Notes: generated by a model not told the origin, from the sequence alone. Counted from the first letter of the stretch, positions 12,001 through 18,479 are shown. The stretch: 64,000 bases of DNA from Candidatus Rifleibacteriota bacterium (GCA_015232575.1 JADFZL010000002.1:248001-312000); one strand, 5' to 3'. Numbers and translations: made by a program.

Positions 12001-12064
12001 CATCCATGTAAAAGGCAAAGAAAAAACTATCCAAGCCTATCACATTCCTCCAATTAGACAGTAA
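6089..12064 (+). CDS. giant membrane protein with two complementary class III nucleotide cyclase domains
   Basis: 1991 residues in two similar halves. Half 1: membrane segments near 4-22, 357-376, 384-409 and 699-718, then HAMP (about 719-771) and cyclase domain 1 (about 795-975). Half 2: membrane segments near 1015-1036, 1313-1338, 1353-1373 and 1699-1719, then HAMP (about 1720-1772) and cyclase domain 2 (about 1797-1985). Large extracytoplasmic regions sit between segments and probably sense a signal. Domain 1 keeps both metal aspartates (D807 in SSDIRNF, D851 in FVGDA) but has R847 for the base-selecting Lys, and K935 and E939 for the transition-state Asn and Arg. Domain 2 is the reverse: K1809 and E1853 replace the aspartates, while K1849, T1920, N1927 and R1931 (TVIGDKVNQAAR) are intact. 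In animal adenylate cyclases C1 and C2 share residues in this way. I infer one composite site that makes cyclic nucleotide, probably cAMP. The product is not proven. Confidence 0.9.
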   Translation: MQFSLFRITLAFVLSVLPLIVLHLDASNEQQRQKSEMFQSLNNRFRILAEKLSRQTEITYWVEEIGKRVKRELFRNGGKPLETHSGFSSALGQAAAKAGFSELPKANFWGVFFSDLNSRKREPVLHPNLEQCDSVFFEKLLSVAARSRNRAIKKNDDDDDLNVNSGTWQNRIKMNLGRSVSSAFFTEEYRGKAFHVIYKKTSGIMLWDFLFVRGSLRGAMVVFQPLPEEFEIKPLSLALNNWMESSIKPAFLRFPTGVEKSEKFRVQAHKTLVKTVVPRQLSLWGRCLKVIPFDEQTNAPPSIRTGAPFLFQINPIDDNKRWLAYFFPVSPLSGHLGALVCRLPEPPRQFIEELSIQLRLIIVFSWIFFLIYLWFFRRIPQIGIQWQLLFWFIGLMGMPAAVSFGAMVRLSGDIISNRRYELQSDLILETKKLEASEKRINEKLNELLRKNCEDKNLIGILEKMRSQPIEQDKFLTDFYSRLSLRGVAPSALFIFGPKGFHMEKFEPGTSSGYRSILKRVFQRGYENEFSLSEAEGNSDEKDNNSVNLGSFSKDYGETKQTYYSGGKIYSLGRFELLENQVVKFQVAAMWDESPLFHSFIAEAQKESAIRLENRKIELAVFQICGNTLKEISFNQEEKPAYVPLIQQAYLSMKQTFFQHRKDKGDLVFGFPSRRYPGFILMSRVSLESVNDEFYASLYRLLGIWFGLILLGITTIQLLAERITRPVQKMTRSLLQVTQENFQINLAESRRDELGETGNNLQKMISWLEERARVSKFVVPQVLELLGEESYTQALAGVKKNVAVLSSDIRNFTSLTEMYPPREIFSLLNFHMETMTTVIKEEGGYIDRFVGDAIQAVFYEDSRILASQTASSPAFAAVCAAERMMHKHREILLKRSAEELFPYQIGIGIERDMAIAGVLGAEEVRQDFTVIGDIIKKANELEALSKSGNKTNIIVSGNVRNETAKFFEFQKLPGNTEAWELLSLNPMPLKAAEKNRTAEIKINNVQKPDQSRSSSGIAFLLWLIPLIILALTIHPWLKNVALHSEMDITSQVKAVIPTLEARFNPIPQASLFLDDICRRLETAKGESIQSVGNIVDRIFPGAGWYVFSPSTQNEGSFKIIASNPLQMSPFFSSDDLEHLFKLFSMRYLNIPAVDEYILPNELNWIVKRFVLGKRGDARNYGFLSCVFRGLGNLFPINIRSKRMFLFWEPLFTSAGRFSGGFMVFIPGESDPIKAGIDCFFENMKKDGFEVSVRDLSNGKIIKISDNFPASGNGTHKNHGNVENRNGWICAGDIIQRSVPYEILIAKRLPPLNNLTVLLLFFIVVFSITWILAGILLFYYRKLFASEFNLSLQSQMILAFSLVLIPALIVTSILIDQSGREQSRRAVFESRQNFQEDLSNVAEGNRAVLSSANRLFVKESMKFCEKNYLQSEIPPNTVSVPNIRMVQLDNLLNRHGLTFYHLAIVHQNANLAGIGLSDEMLEVGGSIFSRILAGLSKTALFSEETKKTNSKIELLTEELQSFLESINPPEVNSEMYLSPDSITTWGGGGNLPRMFFTRYLLSENGCPKAVIYAQFRGNTLFYHVLNEYASPQNFAISRVKYPGWISSSNYGLFPDPVTWDPAKEEGPKRPPIKELFKPAPHSFRRLAILANETKECIWSLDGEGLEQKLVMAVPERVLEGFLIFGNLTMKEILIPILQRNQLQLLFLIFIGILGLFLAKAVSKQFLTPLLALSQKARAIMNNDFSARLEVQSADEFGELANSFNCMAQGVQEGRILRRFVSESVLHTSASKEEQNLAKDGQSIDAVVLFAKLRDMNQRQSGKSPAELIKDLNSFLSEMSAIICGNRGEIDKFIGEKIMAVFSERRFGSIEAAQSAALNVSQKMRQKIGLIPDFSNDSLAVGVASGKVLSGILGSESVRLEHTVIGDKVNQAARLLEVADKSGGGIVLEDSFLYLCEKNLPESFPWNECKAIGNIHVKGKEKTIQAYHIPPIRQ

Positions 12065-12086
12065 ACACTCCTGATTCTTGAAAGAC

Positions 12087-12266
12087 GAATGCGCCTACCT
12101 TGACTCGAGCCGAGTTGATAACTGCTCAAAATAGCCTCAAATAAAGATTTTCGCTTTACATTTGCCTTGCTGAAAATGGCTTTTTATGGTGGACTACCTT
12201 ACAAATTATTAGCACTTTTTGGAGGGCTTATGAGCTGTCTATTTCAGAGAAAAGGCATTTGGTATC
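12087..12266 (+). repeat. integrase leader repeat, copy 1 (degenerate)
   Basis: About 180 bp closely matches 14446-14636, the leader and first codons of integrase A. It starts with a T-arm-like segment (minus strand CTCGAGTCA...GGCGCATTC) and runs through AACTGCTCAAAATAGCCTC to the integrase start codon. It probably marks the att/leader region of an older element inserted at the same spot. Confidence 0.8.
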
Positions 12267-12280
12267 ATTTCATGAGATAA
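12230..12280 (+). pseudogene. 5' stub of a tyrosine integrase
   Basis: After GGAGGGCTT an ATG encodes MSCLFQRKGIWYHFMR and then a stop. Integrase A begins MSCLFQNKGVWY and integrase B begins MSTLFQRNGTWY. Only the start survives, and no later integrase sequence follows. It is a remnant of a third, lost integrase of the same family. Confidence 0.7.
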
Positions 12281-12502
12281 GTCAGCTTGAGAAATATTTT
12301 TCTCAGCCAATAAAGCCCTTAATCGAAATCCGAATACCATAAAACCCCTGGTTAGCGCACGGGTTGCGACAATTAACTCTTGTAACGAATTCGGTTGCAA
12401 TATAACCAACAACTACTAACCACTAACAACGAATAACAACCGTCATTTTTAAGAATAACCCAAAACACCAAAAAACACAAATTATAAAGAAAGAGGTTTC
12501 CC

Positions 12503-12766
12503 ATGAACGATCTTAAAGAAATGAGTCAGCTCAAGATCACTGAAAAACCTTATCAGACTTGGATATAGGCCGCGACCCTCATCGGTGTTTCGCCCCAAAC
12601 ATTCGACAAACTTCCTTAATGCGAAAACGCAAGAATCGCGCCCAAAGCGCCTCGATTCACTTGTTGCACAACACTCGGCGACCCGCTGAAGTCGTTGCGT
12701 TCTATTACAAGAAAAGCCAAAGCAAATGCAATCAATCACGCGATGAGAAAAGACATATTTTGTTAA
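12503..12766 (+). pseudogene. possible decayed small DNA-binding protein
   Basis: An ATG at 12503, after AAAGAGG, opens a frame that reads a helix-turn-helix-like stretch (AATLIGVSPQTFDKLP) but is broken by a TAG and a TAA. Both sites could be former Gln codons. The pattern is loosely like the phage DNA-binding protein at 21688, and the call rests on it. The interval 12281-12917 otherwise shows no supported gene. Confidence 0.25.
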
Positions 12767-12917
12767 AAGATGGCAATATGAGCCGAGGGAGCAAGTCTAC
12801 CGAAGAAAGTTCTGTGATTTCTTTGTTTTTGTTTTGCTATTTGTTTTTTTCATTTACATAAAGAGCTGCGAAGAATCCTTATTGCTAATAATCAGGCCAA
12901 ACTTTTTCTAAAAGCAA

Positions 12918-12950
12918 AACCCTCACAATGCAGCCTGCACGGCGGGGGTT
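12918..12950 (-). terminator. terminator of higBA
   Basis: AACCCTC (12918-12924) pairs with GGGGGTT (12944-12950) around an inner TGCAG/CTGCA hairpin. On the minus strand it is followed by a T-rich GTTTTGCTTTT, as expected just past the end of higA. It may work in both directions. Confidence 0.6.
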
Positions 12951-12972
12951 CTTTATTCTTGCAAGTTCTTTT

Positions 12973-13296
12973 TTATGCGGCTTTCTGATATGGTTTTATA
13001 TCCCTGTCAATTTTTCCATTTAACATTTCTCTTGTTTTATCAAGTTCATAATGAGACTGAAGATTCATCCAGAATTCAGGTGTCGTGCTAAAATAGCGTG
13101 CCAATCTGATTGCTGTGTCAGCAGTAATCGCTCTTTTTCCATGAACAATTTCATTTATTCTTCGGGCCGGAACGCCAATTTCTTTCGCAAGTCGATATTC
13201 AGATAAATTCAGTTCGTCTAAAAACTCTTCCTTCAGTATTTCCCCAGGGCAAATAATTGGTAGTTTTTCCTGAATCATAAAACACCTCTCTTTCAA
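12973..13296 (-). CDS. higA: HigA-type antitoxin (XRE/VapI family)
   Basis: 107 residues. It begins near PGEILKEEFL and carries a helix-turn-helix around SEYRLAKEIGVPARRINEI, followed by the HigA/VapI signature GKRAITADTAIRLARYF and FWMNLQ. It binds and neutralises the HigB RNase and should repress its own promoter. The start overlaps the end of higB by 4 bp (ATGA), in the toxin-first order typical of higBA. It is intact, and it lies at the outer edge of the phage island. Such pairs stabilise mobile DNA. Confidence 0.9.
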   Translation of the reverse strand: MKERCFMIQEKLPIICPGEILKEEFLDELNLSEYRLAKEIGVPARRINEIVHGKRAITADTAIRLARYFSTTPEFWMNLQSHYELDKTREMLNGKIDRDIKPYQKAA

Positions 13297-13574
13297 TGAT
13301 AATCAACAATTTCAACGTTTTCAATTATTCCATCATTCCAAACAAAACAAATTCTCCACTGATCGTTAATTCTTATACTGTGTTGTCCAGCTCTGTTACC
13401 CTGCAATTGTTCGAGTTTATTTGCTGGAGGCGCCATTAAATCAATAAGTTTGTATGCAGAATTCAGCAATATAAGCTTATTTCTCGCTCTTTTTATGATA
13501 TCAGGCGGAAATTTCATGGAATTTTTATTCTTGAACAGCTTTTCTGTTTCTTTGCATTTAAATGATCTAATCAT
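13293..13574 (-). CDS. higB: HigB-type toxin (RelE superfamily mRNA interferase)
   Basis: About 93 residues from MIRSFKCKETEKLF; an in-frame ATG 20 codons upstream is less likely. Family features are LEQLQGNRAGQHSIRINDQWRI and the C-terminal IENVEIVDYH. HigB toxins cut ribosome-bound mRNA. The promoter's predicted transcription start falls at or very near the ATG, and no Shine-Dalgarno sequence precedes it, so the message may be leaderless. The gene is translationally coupled to higA. Confidence 0.88.
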   Translation of the reverse strand: MIRSFKCKETEKLFKNKNSMKFPPDIIKRARNKLILLNSAYKLIDLMAPPANKLEQLQGNRAGQHSIRINDQWRICFVWNDGIIENVEIVDYH

Positions 13575-13580
13575 ATTAAT

Positions 13581-13631
13581 ATAATGACGTATCGCGTTAT
13601 TATTGTCAAGAAATTTCTGAAATGCTATAAT
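13581..13631. promoter_or_regulatory. overlapping divergent promoters of higBA and a small membrane protein
   Basis: Minus strand: TTGACA (13604-13609), 17 bp, CATTAT (13581-13586), leading into higB. Plus strand: TTGTCA (13603-13608), 17 bp, TATAAT (13626-13631), leading into the ORF at 13685. The two -35 boxes share five bases, so the promoters compete for polymerase, and HigA binding could control both. Confidence 0.6.
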
Positions 13632-13736
13632 CATTTCCGACCAGACAGATAATCAGGCACCTATTTCAAAAGGAGCCTGAACAAATGATTATAAACGATA
13701 AACAGCCCGTCGAAGAAGAGGCTGGTTTTGTTGTTT
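13623..13736 (+). repeat. 114 bp repeat beside a toxin-antitoxin module, copy 1
   Basis: It matches 36475-36587 with about three differences. It contains a -10 TATAAT, a hairpin (CAGGCACC 13654-13661 with GGAGCCTG 13672-13679, one mismatch) that pairs the Shine-Dalgarno GGAG, and the first 17 codons of a small ORF. In both copies a toxin-antitoxin operon runs away from it on the minus strand. Confidence 0.85.
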
Positions 13737-13909
13737 CATTTCAATCACGATTATATTCAATTGATTCCGGAGATATTCCAGAGAATTATTTTCCATTATC
13801 TGATTCCTTTTGTCCAACGATTAAAAGAAATTCAATAATGCCTGGAATAGTTGCAGCAGCAAGCATTGTCGCAACTTTTTTATATATTTTTTATTTGGTT
13901 AAAACGTGA
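13685..13909 (+). CDS. small single-pass membrane protein
   Basis: 74 residues. The N-terminus (MIINDKQPVEEEAGFVV) is encoded in the 114 bp repeat. A C-terminal hydrophobic helix, about 52-71, ends YLVKT. The ribosome site AAAGGAG lies in the right arm of a stable hairpin, so translation may be controlled. I do not recognise the family. Copy 2 of the repeat encodes a 19-codon truncated version (MITNDKQPVEQEAGFVVLI). Confidence 0.55.
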   Translation: MIINDKQPVEEEAGFVVSFQSRLYSIDSGDIPENYFPLSDSFCPTIKRNSIMPGIVAAASIVATFLYIFYLVKT

Positions 13910-13937
13910 AAAACGCAATGATCAGGGAGTCTGAAAA

Positions 13938-14155
13938 ATGAAAGATAAAACCAAGGTTGGCGACTTCGTCAGAACGAAAAAAATACATGAAAACATTGCA
14001 GGTAAGTTCATTCCAGAAGGCTCAATATGCAGGGTGTTCAGAGGTATTTCGGAATTGGCATAAGATACAAAGGAATCGAAATAAAAAGAATTCCTGAATG
14101 GGATCTGGAAAAGGTTGAACTTGTGGAAGATGTTTCAAACCTTTATCCCAAATGA
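13938..14155 (+). pseudogene. frameshifted small protein
   Basis: An ATG at 13938, after GGGAGTCTGAAAA, reads MKDKTKVGDFVRTKK...CRVFRGIS and stops early. A second frame then continues GIGIRYKGIEIKRIPEWD to a stop at 14155. Joined, it would be about 72 residues, a small beta-barrel-like protein (VGDFVR...GSICRV suggests a KOW-like fold). A single indel near 14045 explains the break. A sequencing error is possible. Confidence 0.5.
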
Positions 14156-14181
14156 CTGAATACCCACTGCTCTTAACATAA

Positions 14182-14430
14182 TCAGGCTGCTTTTAACGCT
14201 CTTTTAGCTGCATTTGAAAGAAAGGAAGACCTTGACAAACCATGTTTCTGAGTAAAAAGATCGATCTCTCTCAAGAGATTTTCTGGAAGAGTAGCATTAA
14301 TTCTTTTTGCGCGGCTTTCAAAGCGGGACAAATCAATGTTCTCCCCTGCAATTCTCGGGGGAGTGTTTATTTTTTGGAGATTCAACCTAAAGCTATTAGC
14401 AGTGGTATTATTAGCTCTTGAAACCTGCAT
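14182..14430 (-). pseudogene. truncated HicB-type antitoxin, DNA-binding end only
   Basis: The last 40 residues (DLSRFESRAKRINATLP, then LLREIDLFTQKHGLSRSSF) match the C-terminal ribbon-helix-helix part of HicB-like antitoxins. The N-terminal HicB domain is missing, and no hicA is adjacent. The first 35 residues look unrelated. The fragment abuts the integrase leader repeat and probably lost its 5' part there. It could still be translated. Confidence 0.6.
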
Positions 14431-14445
14431 CTGATCTAAAAAATA

Positions 14446-14636
14446 GAATGCGCCTATCTGGACTCGAACCGAGTAGATAACTGCTCAAAATAGCCTCAAA
14501 TAAAAGTTTTCGCTTTACATTCGCCTTGCTGAAAATGGCTTTTTATGGTAGACCATCTTAAATAGTGTTAGAAGAAATGTTAGAAGTTTCGGAGGCGTTA
14601 TGAGCTGCTTGTTTCAGAATAAAGGCGTTTGGTATC
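14446..14636 (+). repeat. integrase leader repeat, copy 2 (possible attachment region)
   Basis: About 190 bp matches 12087-12266 and leads into integrase A. It opens with a hairpin (TATCT..ACTCG / CGAGTAGATA). Read on the minus strand, this contains GGTTCGAGTCC...GGCGCA, which resembles a tRNA T-arm plus acceptor end. Tyrosine integrases commonly use tRNA 3' ends, so this is a plausible att site, but no matching intact tRNA is in the window. Confidence 0.6.
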
Positions 14637-15646
14637 TCGTTTATGTTATCAATGGGAAAAGAGTTTGGAAAAGCACAAAAATAAAAGTTGCCAACGACCC
14701 TATCGGAAAAATAGCAAAACAAGTTCAGAGAGATTTTGATTCTGCAGAAGCAAAGTCCGTTGCCGGAATAATCGATAAACGCATATCGCTTCCCGATGCT
14801 TTCAGGGCATGGTTGAACTCTAAAGTAACCGTCGGGGAGACCTGGGCAAAACAAAGCAAGGTATCTGCAAAAGCCTGGGAGAAATTTCTTGATGATCGAA
14901 ATGTAAAGTGGATCGATGAGATTGATGCTTCTCATATTCAGGAATGGATTGTTACCAGAAAAAAAGATGGAATGAGTCTGAAAACGATCAAAACAGACCT
15001 TGGAGTTATCAAGGGCATGATCAAGCACATCAACCGCTCCAGAAAGGTTTCTCCGATTAATACTGCTGACTGGCCTTCCATTTCCAGAACTCCGACGGCC
15101 ACTCCGGAAAGAATTGGTGCATACACTGCCCAGGAAGTAAATGAACTTCTTGAGCATCTGCAAAAATGGAAAAGGCGTCAGCATTGGTATTTTCCCGTCC
15201 TTGTTCTTGCATATACCGGTTGCAGATTTGGAGAAATGTTAAAACTCAGAGTGTCAGATTTCCTTGATAAAGGGCTTATTCGAGTAGAATCACATAAAAC
15301 TGCTACCGGAACACACGATCAGATACGACACGTTGAAATACACCCCAGAATAAAAGAAGAATTCGTTCCAACTTTGAAATATCGCAGATCCTCAGAACCA
15401 ATATTCCCTGAAATAGGTAAACATAACGATCTCGATAGAGTAATCCTTCGCGCCTGCACAAAGCTGAATATTCAATACCGGAGAGTTCACGGCCTGAGAC
15501 ATTTTTTTATAACCGAACTAATTCGAAACGGCGCCCCCTTGCCAGTAGTTCAACGCCTCGCCGGACACAACGACATCAGAACAACCATGCGCTACTGCGA
15601 CCTACTAGACGGCGACCACGGCGGCTGGGTCGGAAGGATCGGATGA
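14600..15646 (+). CDS. int: tyrosine integrase A
   Basis: 348 residues, with an AP2/Arm-like N-terminus (MSCLFQNKGVWYLVY), a SAM-like core-binding domain (about 65-160) and a catalytic domain. The catalytic set is R209 (GCRFGE), Lys in SHKTA, H297 and R300 (HGLRH), H323 (GHN) and nucleophile Y332 (MRYCD). It starts after CGGAGGCGTT. It catalyses site-specific integration and excision of the element. It faces inward from the left edge, converges with the methylase gene, and is homologous to integrase B at the right edge. Confidence 0.93.
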   Translation: MSCLFQNKGVWYLVYVINGKRVWKSTKIKVANDPIGKIAKQVQRDFDSAEAKSVAGIIDKRISLPDAFRAWLNSKVTVGETWAKQSKVSAKAWEKFLDDRNVKWIDEIDASHIQEWIVTRKKDGMSLKTIKTDLGVIKGMIKHINRSRKVSPINTADWPSISRTPTATPERIGAYTAQEVNELLEHLQKWKRRQHWYFPVLVLAYTGCRFGEMLKLRVSDFLDKGLIRVESHKTATGTHDQIRHVEIHPRIKEEFVPTLKYRRSSEPIFPEIGKHNDLDRVILRACTKLNIQYRRVHGLRHFFITELIRNGAPLPVVQRLAGHNDIRTTMRYCDLLDGDHGGWVGRIG

Positions 15647-15679
15647 ATCAACGGCATTAAGCTTTGTACTTTGATTGCT

Positions 15680-16609
15680 TCAAGCACCAAGAAAAAATTC
15701 TAGTGTCGAAGAAGAAATTCTTTCTTTTGTTCCCTTGGGAATTAATACACTGACAGGGCTTTTAACATTTGGGATTGTAATGTCATCACTAAAAAACATT
15801 ACCTCGGAACCTCTTGAAAATTCACGAACAACATAATTTAAGTCGTATGAAATCATTTTGCAATCTGAATATAGCGTTTTTATAAAATCAACATTGTCAT
15901 AGGAAACAACCCATTTTGATGGGATATTATTTTTTACTTGATTCGCAAGTTCCGAATGATCATTATCTTGGAAATGATTTTCGTAAAGACCTTTTCCCTT
16001 AACATAATATGGCGGATCTAAGTATATTAAAGAATTTTTGTTAAATTTTTTTATATTTTTGTTCAAAAAAATTCGCGCATCTTGATTAAAAATCTTTATT
16101 TTCTTTGAATTTTGTCCTATTTTTTGAATTCTTTTAATGAGATCATCTTTGTTAAATCTTGCATCTAATTGCCAATTACCTCTCTGACCTTTTCCTCCAA
16201 TTACACCTCCAAGAATTATTCCAGATCTATTCGTGCGGTTTAAGAAAAAAGTAGAAAAACCAAGCTCAAGAAGGTCATGTTTGTTTCCATTCAGTTGGAT
16301 ACTTTTCTGTTTATACCATTCATCAATGGTAATTTTTGTATCACTAATAAGAGAACAAAGCTTATCATTTGAATGTAAAGTTGAATACCAAAAAGCGTAA
16401 ATTGATTTATTGATATCATTTAAAAAAATTCTATTTGCATATCCAGAATAAAGTAAATGCAGGGCAACTGCTGCTCCACCTGCAAAAGGTTCAATGTAAT
16501 CACCACCGATAATAGAGTTTTCTTCAAATAATAAACGCATAAAATTAGCCCACTTTCCCTTGCCTCCGGGATAGCGCAGCGGACTACTATAAATGATCTT
16601 TTCGGGCAT
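15680..16609 (-). CDS. DNA adenine methyltransferase (Dam/M.DpnII-like, class alpha)
   Basis: 309 residues. RYPGGK (12-17) and EPFAGGAA (40-47) form the SAM-binding part, and the catalytic DPPY is at 198-201. These features define N6-adenine methylases of the Dam class, many of which methylate GATC or a related site. The start lies 3 bp after the stop of the ATPase gene, so the two form an operon. AT content looks higher than in the surrounding phage genes, suggesting recent acquisition. It may protect self DNA from its partner, or it may be an orphan phage methylase. Confidence 0.9.
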   Translation of the reverse strand: MPEKIIYSSPLRYPGGKGKWANFMRLLFEENSIIGGDYIEPFAGGAAVALHLLYSGYANRIFLNDINKSIYAFWYSTLHSNDKLCSLISDTKITIDEWYKQKSIQLNGNKHDLLELGFSTFFLNRTNRSGIILGGVIGGKGQRGNWQLDARFNKDDLIKRIQKIGQNSKKIKIFNQDARIFLNKNIKKFNKNSLIYLDPPYYVKGKGLYENHFQDNDHSELANQVKNNIPSKWVVSYDNVDFIKTLYSDCKMISYDLNYVVREFSRGSEVMFFSDDITIPNVKSPVSVLIPKGTKERISSSTLEFFLGA

Positions 16610-16612
16610 AAG

Positions 16613-18163
16613 TCAATCTCTTATTGGTGGAATTTTTTTTGTTCTTGCAATGTAATTATAACACTCTATAAAGCATTTAATAAAGTTCTTAATTGTATCT
16701 GCGTTATTTAGACTCCAACGCTCAAATAATCTTTTAAAACCACCACCCCATCTACCTTTTTCCTTGTTGAACCACTTTTTCAACTCTTCTCTTGTATCTT
16801 TAAAATCAGCGGGAATGCTGTTTCGAAAAGTCATTTTACTATATCTATGTTGTGATTTAACAAAAAAATCATCCGCTTTATCTAATGACTCTAAAAAAGA
16901 TTTAAATAATCGTTCAGGACTTTTTTCAGAAGGTAAAAATAAAATATTAGCTTTATTTTGCCCCTTAGGTAATTTTACATCTCCATCCAGACAAAAAATA
17001 TGAGATTTTAAAACTTCCGCTTTACAAATAGCAATCTTTGCTAATTCCAAACAACCCAATGAAGCAACGTTCAAATTTATGTATTTTCTATATTTAGCTC
17101 CAGTTAGCAAGGAAAAAAATAATCTTGTTTCTTCATCTTCGAAAATAATATCTATTTTTGTTTGTTTCTTATGTTTTACTTTCTCATAAATATTTGCCTT
17201 TAGATCAGCAGTAATTTCTTCAAAACAAGGATTTTCCTCAACAGTAATAGGGCCAAAGGCATTATTTAAATAAACTATTTGCGTCTTCTTGCAGTTTCTA
17301 TTCTTTTGACGTTTTTGGATGTAATCAATAATATCAAGCGCGTGGGTAGTAAAAATTATTTGCAAATCTAATTCCTTGGACATTAAATAAAACCAATCAA
17401 TGATTCTTTCTCTTACTGCTGGATGTAAAGTTACATCCAATTCGTCAATAAGAAAAAGCCCCCCTTTGTAATTGTTGCCTAATGATGTTTTTGCTCTTTT
17501 AAATGAAATAATTGAACCAATAATTTGTCCCAAATTATCCTGTCCTGCAGAAATGGTAAGACCATCATGTAAGCCATTTGTAGGCGCCAAAGTCTGTTTA
17601 ATTGCTGAAGAGCCTGAAACAAAAGAAACCTTATTGGAATCACCCGAAAGCATCAATCTATTATAATTTTCAATATAAAAATTAGCTTCGTCTTCATCCA
17701 AAAAGTTCGCTTTTTCTGTTGCATTAGATACTTCTCCAATAGGAAAAACTCGTTTTAATGTAAGATAGATAACAGGGAAATCAATATTTCCATCATCAGT
17801 TTTTCTTTTCCCTCCAGCAACAAATCTTATCGGTTGTTTATCTTTTTCTGGTCTTGCATAAGATTTAACAACAATATGATCTTTCTTTAGTAGTTTATCA
17901 TCTAATTCAATCGTGTATACATGCTCACCTGGTTTGTCGTATTCTCTTGAGATTTTAAAGCTATCGCCAAATTTAGCTGTAAATTTTTTACCATAGATAG
18001 TATCTACTGAAGTTAATCCAAATGGTTGGGCAATCATACCAAGAATTGTAGTTTTGAAAGTGGTGTTCTGTCCTGAGATAAGCGTTAATTGTTCTCCGAT
18101 CGGAATGTCTTTGTCAACTAATCCTCTGAATTTCTTAATGCTTAACTTTTTAATAGCTGCCAT
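16613..18163 (-). CDS. AAA/ABC-type ATPase with C-terminal TOPRIM-like domain (OLD-like)
   Basis: 516 residues. Atypical Walker A, GQNTTFKT (31-38), in which Phe replaces the second Gly. ABC-like signature SAGQDN (205-210), Walker B FLIDELD (237-243) and a switch His in FTTHALD (274). The C-terminal half has FEDEET (341-346) and CLDGD (391-395), the E...DxD pattern of TOPRIM nucleases of the OLD/AriB type. I infer a nucleic-acid-responsive ATPase-nuclease of a phage defence kind. It is the first gene of a two-gene operon with the adenine methylase and lies in the lysogen-expressed block of the prophage. Confidence 0.75.
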   Translation of the reverse strand: MAAIKKLSIKKFRGLVDKDIPIGEQLTLISGQNTTFKTTILGMIAQPFGLTSVDTIYGKKFTAKFGDSFKISREYDKPGEHVYTIELDDKLLKKDHIVVKSYARPEKDKQPIRFVAGGKRKTDDGNIDFPVIYLTLKRVFPIGEVSNATEKANFLDEDEANFYIENYNRLMLSGDSNKVSFVSGSSAIKQTLAPTNGLHDGLTISAGQDNLGQIIGSIISFKRAKTSLGNNYKGGLFLIDELDVTLHPAVRERIIDWFYLMSKELDLQIIFTTHALDIIDYIQKRQKNRNCKKTQIVYLNNAFGPITVEENPCFEEITADLKANIYEKVKHKKQTKIDIIFEDEETRLFFSLLTGAKYRKYINLNVASLGCLELAKIAICKAEVLKSHIFCLDGDVKLPKGQNKANILFLPSEKSPERLFKSFLESLDKADDFFVKSQHRYSKMTFRNSIPADFKDTREELKKWFNKEKGRWGGGFKRLFERWSLNNADTIKNFIKCFIECYNYIARTKKIPPIRD

Positions 18164-18479
18164 ATTTTCTCAATCCAAATAATCTTAAATACTAACTTTG
18201 TTAATGAAATACTTTATAATATTTTACTATCCATACTTCGAAATCGGGTTTCTGGCATATCCATTTCCGTTGCCATTGCCAATACGAATGTCGTTAATTC
18301 ATTGTCGCTACGCAATCACAAATATTTATCTATGCCTGTTATCAGTATTCTCACAAAATCTTCCTGGAGAACGGAAACAGATTTTACTTTTGTTAACGTT
18401 CCATTTGCGCAAGACATTATCTTAAACGTTACAAAACCAGAAGATCTTTTGCCGGTAATAGGATCTAGATCATCGCTGT
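18164..18479. other. intergenic region with a possible gene remnant
   Basis: Short open stretches only. On the minus strand, 18310-18473 reads DPITGKRSSGFVTFKIMSCANG and on to a stop without a convincing start, which looks like a fragment of a former protein. The last part should hold the promoter of the ATPase/methylase operon, but no clear -35/-10 pair stands out. Confidence 0.35.

Noticed and set aside
12482..12861. Two overlapping ORFs of 85 and 100 residues
   Set aside because: Low-quality composition, no ribosome sites and mutual overlap; the region reads better as a decayed gene.
14446..14480. A true tRNA gene at the integrase leader
   Set aside because: Only a T-arm/acceptor-like end is present; no D or anticodon arm can be drawn, so it was kept as a possible att remnant.
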